Shown here: positions 61,879 to 64,000 of the stretch, in pieces
Layout: each line of letters begins with the position of its first letter
Numbering within the stretch: position 1 is the stretch's first letter
NCBI GenBank assembly: GCA_000238815.2
Contig: AFXB01000004.1
Span: forward strand, 1-64,000
Length of the DNA stretch: 64,000 nucleotides
Reading direction: 5' to 3'
Source: SAR116 cluster alpha proteobacterium HIMB100
GTDB taxonomy: Bacteria > Pseudomonadota > Alphaproteobacteria > Puniceispirillales > Puniceispirillaceae
The notes under the pieces: model-generated
Database searches by the model: none
What the model was told of the DNA's origin: nothing
The model's input: only the letters and a program-made list of their open reading frames with translations
Made by a program: the position numbers and the translations under genes

Positions 61879-62634
61879 ATGAAGTTAACAAAATTGCAGG
61901 ATAAATGGGCAGCCGGACAAAACGGGCTGAACGGATGGTGTTCAATCCCTTCAACTGTGACTGCAGAAATCATGGCAGGCTATGATTTCGACAGTTTGAC
62001 GATCGATTTGCAGCATGGGTTGGTTGACTATCAGACGGCGCTAACGATGTTTCAGGCGATGACAGCTTCAGGGGTTACCCCGATGGCACGCGTACCCTGG
62101 AATGAACCTGGAATTATTATGAAATTGCTTGATGGCGGGGCGCTGGGGATTATTTGCCCTATGGTGAATACAGCAGAAGATGCTGAAGCTTTTGTTGGTG
62201 CAATGCGGTACGCTCCTGCCGGATATCGGTCGTCTGGCCCTACACGCGCGGCACTCATCCATGGGTCAAATTACCATTTTGAAGCAGATGAAACCCTGGT
62301 GTCGCTGGCGATGATCGAAACTGTAGAAGCCCTGTCAAATGTTGAGGCTATCTGCGCGACAGAAGGGCTGACAGGGGTGTATGTCGGGCCGTCTGATCTG
62401 GCTGTGTCTATGGGACATAAACCAGGGCTTGATCGCCAGGAACCTGATGTTGATGAAGCGATTGGCACGATCTTGGCGGCGGCAAAGAAGCATGGCAAAC
62501 GGGCCGGTATCCATTGCGGGGCTCCGGCCTATTTGACCTCTGCTTATGACAGAGGGTTCAGCTTTGCCACTATTGCCTCTGATATTCGGTTATTTGGGCA
62601 AGCCCTGTCGCAGAACATTTCTGCTATTCGTTAA
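61879..62634 (+). CDS. HpcH/HpaI family class II aldolase (2-keto-3-deoxy acid aldolase-like)
   Basis: A 251-residue aldolase from the ATG at 61879, behind GGGGAG. The family residues are the His in IDLQHGLVDY, the Arg in MARVPWNEP, the metal-binding Glu in AMIETVEAL and the Asp in YVGPSDLAVSMG. Members cleave 2-keto-3-deoxy acids such as keto-deoxy-glucarate, -rhamnonate or 4-hydroxy-2-oxoheptanedioate to pyruvate (or tartronate semialdehyde) plus an aldehyde. It is convergent with a second uronate-dehydrogenase-like gene (7-base gap), which suggests sugar-acid breakdown. Confidence 0.87.
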   Translation: MKLTKLQDKWAAGQNGLNGWCSIPSTVTAEIMAGYDFDSLTIDLQHGLVDYQTALTMFQAMTASGVTPMARVPWNEPGIIMKLLDGGALGIICPMVNTAEDAEAFVGAMRYAPAGYRSSGPTRAALIHGSNYHFEADETLVSLAMIETVEALSNVEAICATEGLTGVYVGPSDLAVSMGHKPGLDRQEPDVDEAIGTILAAAKKHGKRAGIHCGAPAYLTSAYDRGFSFATIASDIRLFGQALSQNISAIR

Positions 62635-62641
62635 ACTGGTT

Positions 62642-63472
62642 TTAGCGCACCTTTTCTACGAGGCCCAGTTTAGCCACGCCGCTTTCGCCTAAATCGGTTG
62701 TGGCAAACGGGCCGCCATGACACATCTGATCCGGGTCAAGCGGATCAGGTGTCGGGGCTTCTGCCAGAATCTGCCCAGCAAATTGTTCGGCATTATCTTT
62801 TGGCCTGTAGCCCAGGAAGCTTGCCTTTGAATTATCCACCGGACTGCGGTCATTATTCGATACGCCGTAAATGACAGCAAAACCCGTGATCGGCGTATTT
62901 ACAGCGCGTTCCACAAGGTGAATTAAATCATCATAGGACAACCAGCTGCCAAGAGCGCGTGCATTGGTCACTGTCGCACAGGATAAAATACGTAAGCAGA
63001 CGGTTTCCAAACCTTTCTTATCCCAATACAATTTAGCCATATCTTCAGCAAAGCATTTGGCCAGCCCGTAATAGCTGTCTGGTCTGTGTGGGGTGTCACT
63101 GTCTATTGCCAGTGTTTTGGGATGCATACCAACAGCGTGTATTGAACTGGCATAGACAATGCGCCGCACCCCTGCTTTGTGTGCTGCCTGCCAGATATTA
63201 TAACATCCTATGATGTTTGAATGCAGGATATCGTCAAACGGATATTCATCTGGGTGGCCGCCGAAATGGACCACCATATCCGCCCCATCAATAATGTCTG
63301 CCATGGCTTGATAATCTGCGAGGTCTGCCTGAACATAACGCTCAGCTGGAAATAATTTTTCAGGCGCCTCTTTCATGTCTGTGGAGACCAGCTCATTACA
63401 CATTTTTGTTAATGGCTCTCGCAGATAACTGCCTAGACGGCCGGCAGCACCAGTAAGAACAATTTTTTTCAT
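62642..63472 (-). CDS. NAD-dependent epimerase/dehydratase family protein, uronate dehydrogenase-like
   Basis: A 276-residue relative of the udh gene at 35.0 kb: LTGAAGRLGSYL, MVVHFGGHPDEYPF, YASSIHAVG, the catalytic YGLAK and LGYRPKDNAEQF. The segments around the substrate differ from Udh (GGHPDE for GGISVE, ILSCATV for IGSCFPEP), so it may oxidise a different hexose or sugar acid. It is 20 bases downstream of an SDR gene in the same direction, probably one operon. Confidence 0.85.
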   Translation of the reverse strand: MKKIVLTGAAGRLGSYLREPLTKMCNELVSTDMKEAPEKLFPAERYVQADLADYQAMADIIDGADMVVHFGGHPDEYPFDDILHSNIIGCYNIWQAAHKAGVRRIVYASSIHAVGMHPKTLAIDSDTPHRPDSYYGLAKCFAEDMAKLYWDKKGLETVCLRILSCATVTNARALGSWLSYDDLIHLVERAVNTPITGFAVIYGVSNNDRSPVDNSKASFLGYRPKDNAEQFAGQILAEAPTPDPLDPDQMCHGGPFATTDLGESGVAKLGLVEKVR

Positions 63473-63492
63473 CAGATAGTCCTTTCCTTTTT

Positions 63493-63999
63493 TTATAACG
63501 TGACCTGTTCGGTATGGCCGTCTACAGCCATTGCCATGCCAGAGATTGATTTGGCTTTATCTGAAGCCAGAAATACTGCCATATCTGCAATATCTTCTGC
63601 ATTCACAAATTGGCGTAATGATACACATTCTGCATAACCTGCGCGCAAGCTTTCCTCGCTCAGGCCACGGGCACGCGCTTCATTTGCAATGACCCTGTCC
63701 ATTCTGTCGCCGTCCACAGCACCTGGACAGATAGCATTGACCCGAACCCCTGAAGGGCCTAGCTCCATTGCCAATGTCTTCATCAGGCCGATGATCCCCC
63801 ATTTTGCAGCTGCATAAGGTGACCGGCACGGATAACCAAACAGCCCGGCTGTCGAAGATGTAAGTGTAATCACACCTGAATTTTGCCGCTTCATCCGGCG
63901 CGCAGCATACCGGCAAATGAGAAAAGCGCCATCCAGATTAATCGCAATACAATGTTTCCAGTCATCCAGCTTTATGTCGTCAATATAAGATGTGGGACC
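63493..63999 (-). CDS. short-chain dehydrogenase/reductase (5' end outside window)
   Basis: The frame is open to the right edge, so the gene starts beyond it; about 168 C-terminal residues are visible. NLDGAFLICRYAARRM, the catalytic Ser in LTSSTAG, YAAAK (Tyr and Lys) and VRVNAICPGAVDG are classical SDR motifs. It lies upstream of the uronate-dehydrogenase-like gene and probably oxidises a sugar or hydroxy acid with NAD(P). Confidence 0.87.
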   Translation of the reverse strand, partial: GPTSYIDDIKLDDWKHCIAINLDGAFLICRYAARRMKRQNSGVITLTSSTAGLFGYPCRSPYAAAKWGIIGLMKTLAMELGPSGVRVNAICPGAVDGDRMDRVIANEARARGLSEESLRAGYAECVSLRQFVNAEDIADMAVFLASDKAKSISGMAMAVDGHTEQVTL

Positions 64000-64000
64000 A

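Noticed and set aside
1-64000. CRISPR array, prophage structural genes, insertion sequences
   Set aside because: No regularly spaced repeats, transposase or phage structural genes were found; the only mobile-element gene is the integrase near the left edge.

Overview
The window looks like a chromosome segment of a marine heterotrophic alphaproteobacterium, most likely SAR116-like (Candidatus Puniceispirillum relatives). This is inferred from gene content, moderate base composition, tight gene packing and many transporters for small organic acids; no rRNA or other phylogenetic marker is present. About 64 protein genes and one tRNA are supported.

Left edge (1-3.1 kb): an AT-rich accessory segment with the 3' part of a Calx-beta/beta-barrel surface protein and a tyrosine recombinase, abutting a tRNA with a CAT anticodon. 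3.2-9.7 kb: an aldehyde dehydrogenase, a complete Liv-type ABC importer (livK-H-M-G-F) and a small unknown protein. 9.9-21.3 kb: a long leftward run, tctC-tctB-tctA, an AbrB-type membrane protein, a thiamine-diphosphate enzyme, a crotonase, an MFS transporter and a bile-acid-symporter-like protein. It diverges from a CoA-transferase plus PrpF-type isomerase pair, which suggests uptake and CoA-dependent breakdown of an unknown carboxylic acid.

21.3-29 kb: a quaternary-amine or amino-acid type region. A non-pyrrolysine MttB-family methyltransferase and a beta-keto-acid cleavage enzyme diverge from a GntR/FCD regulator. The shared gap holds a perfect palindromic operator. The regulator is followed by a DapA-like lyase, an aldehyde dehydrogenase and a DAO-type flavoenzyme. 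29-34.7 kb: a sulfur module (persulfide-dioxygenase-like protein and two YeeE/YedE half-transporters), an exported trypsin-like protease, a subtilisin-like protease and an MFS transporter. 34.8-45.5 kb: sugar-acid and sulfate-ester catabolism: uronate dehydrogenase, an SMP-30 lactonase, a galactarolactone-cycloisomerase-like enolase-superfamily enzyme, a DgoK kinase, a SGNH hydrolase, choline sulfatase, a class V aminotransferase-fold enzyme, a DMT transporter and a PcaD-like hydrolase.

45.5-58.2 kb is the most unusual part. A leftward operon encodes a tripartite tricarboxylate transporter (tctC-B-A), a SauS-like CoA-acylating sulfoacetaldehyde dehydrogenase, a SauT-like acyl-CoA ligase and a TauE/SafE anion exporter. 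It diverges from an operon for a succinate-dehydrogenase-like complex in the order B-C-D-A, with a non-canonical FAD site, followed by a two-subunit class-I-fumarase-like hydro-lyase. A second TauE/SafE exporter faces it at the far end. I propose an organosulfonate (sulfoacetate and possibly C4 sulfo-dicarboxylate) catabolic locus with sulfite export; the C4 part is speculation. 58.2-64 kb: housekeeping-like flavoprotein, DUF952 and DUF393 proteins, an alpha/beta hydrolase, then an HpaI-type aldolase, a second uronate-dehydrogenase-like enzyme and a truncated SDR, probably another sugar-acid pathway.
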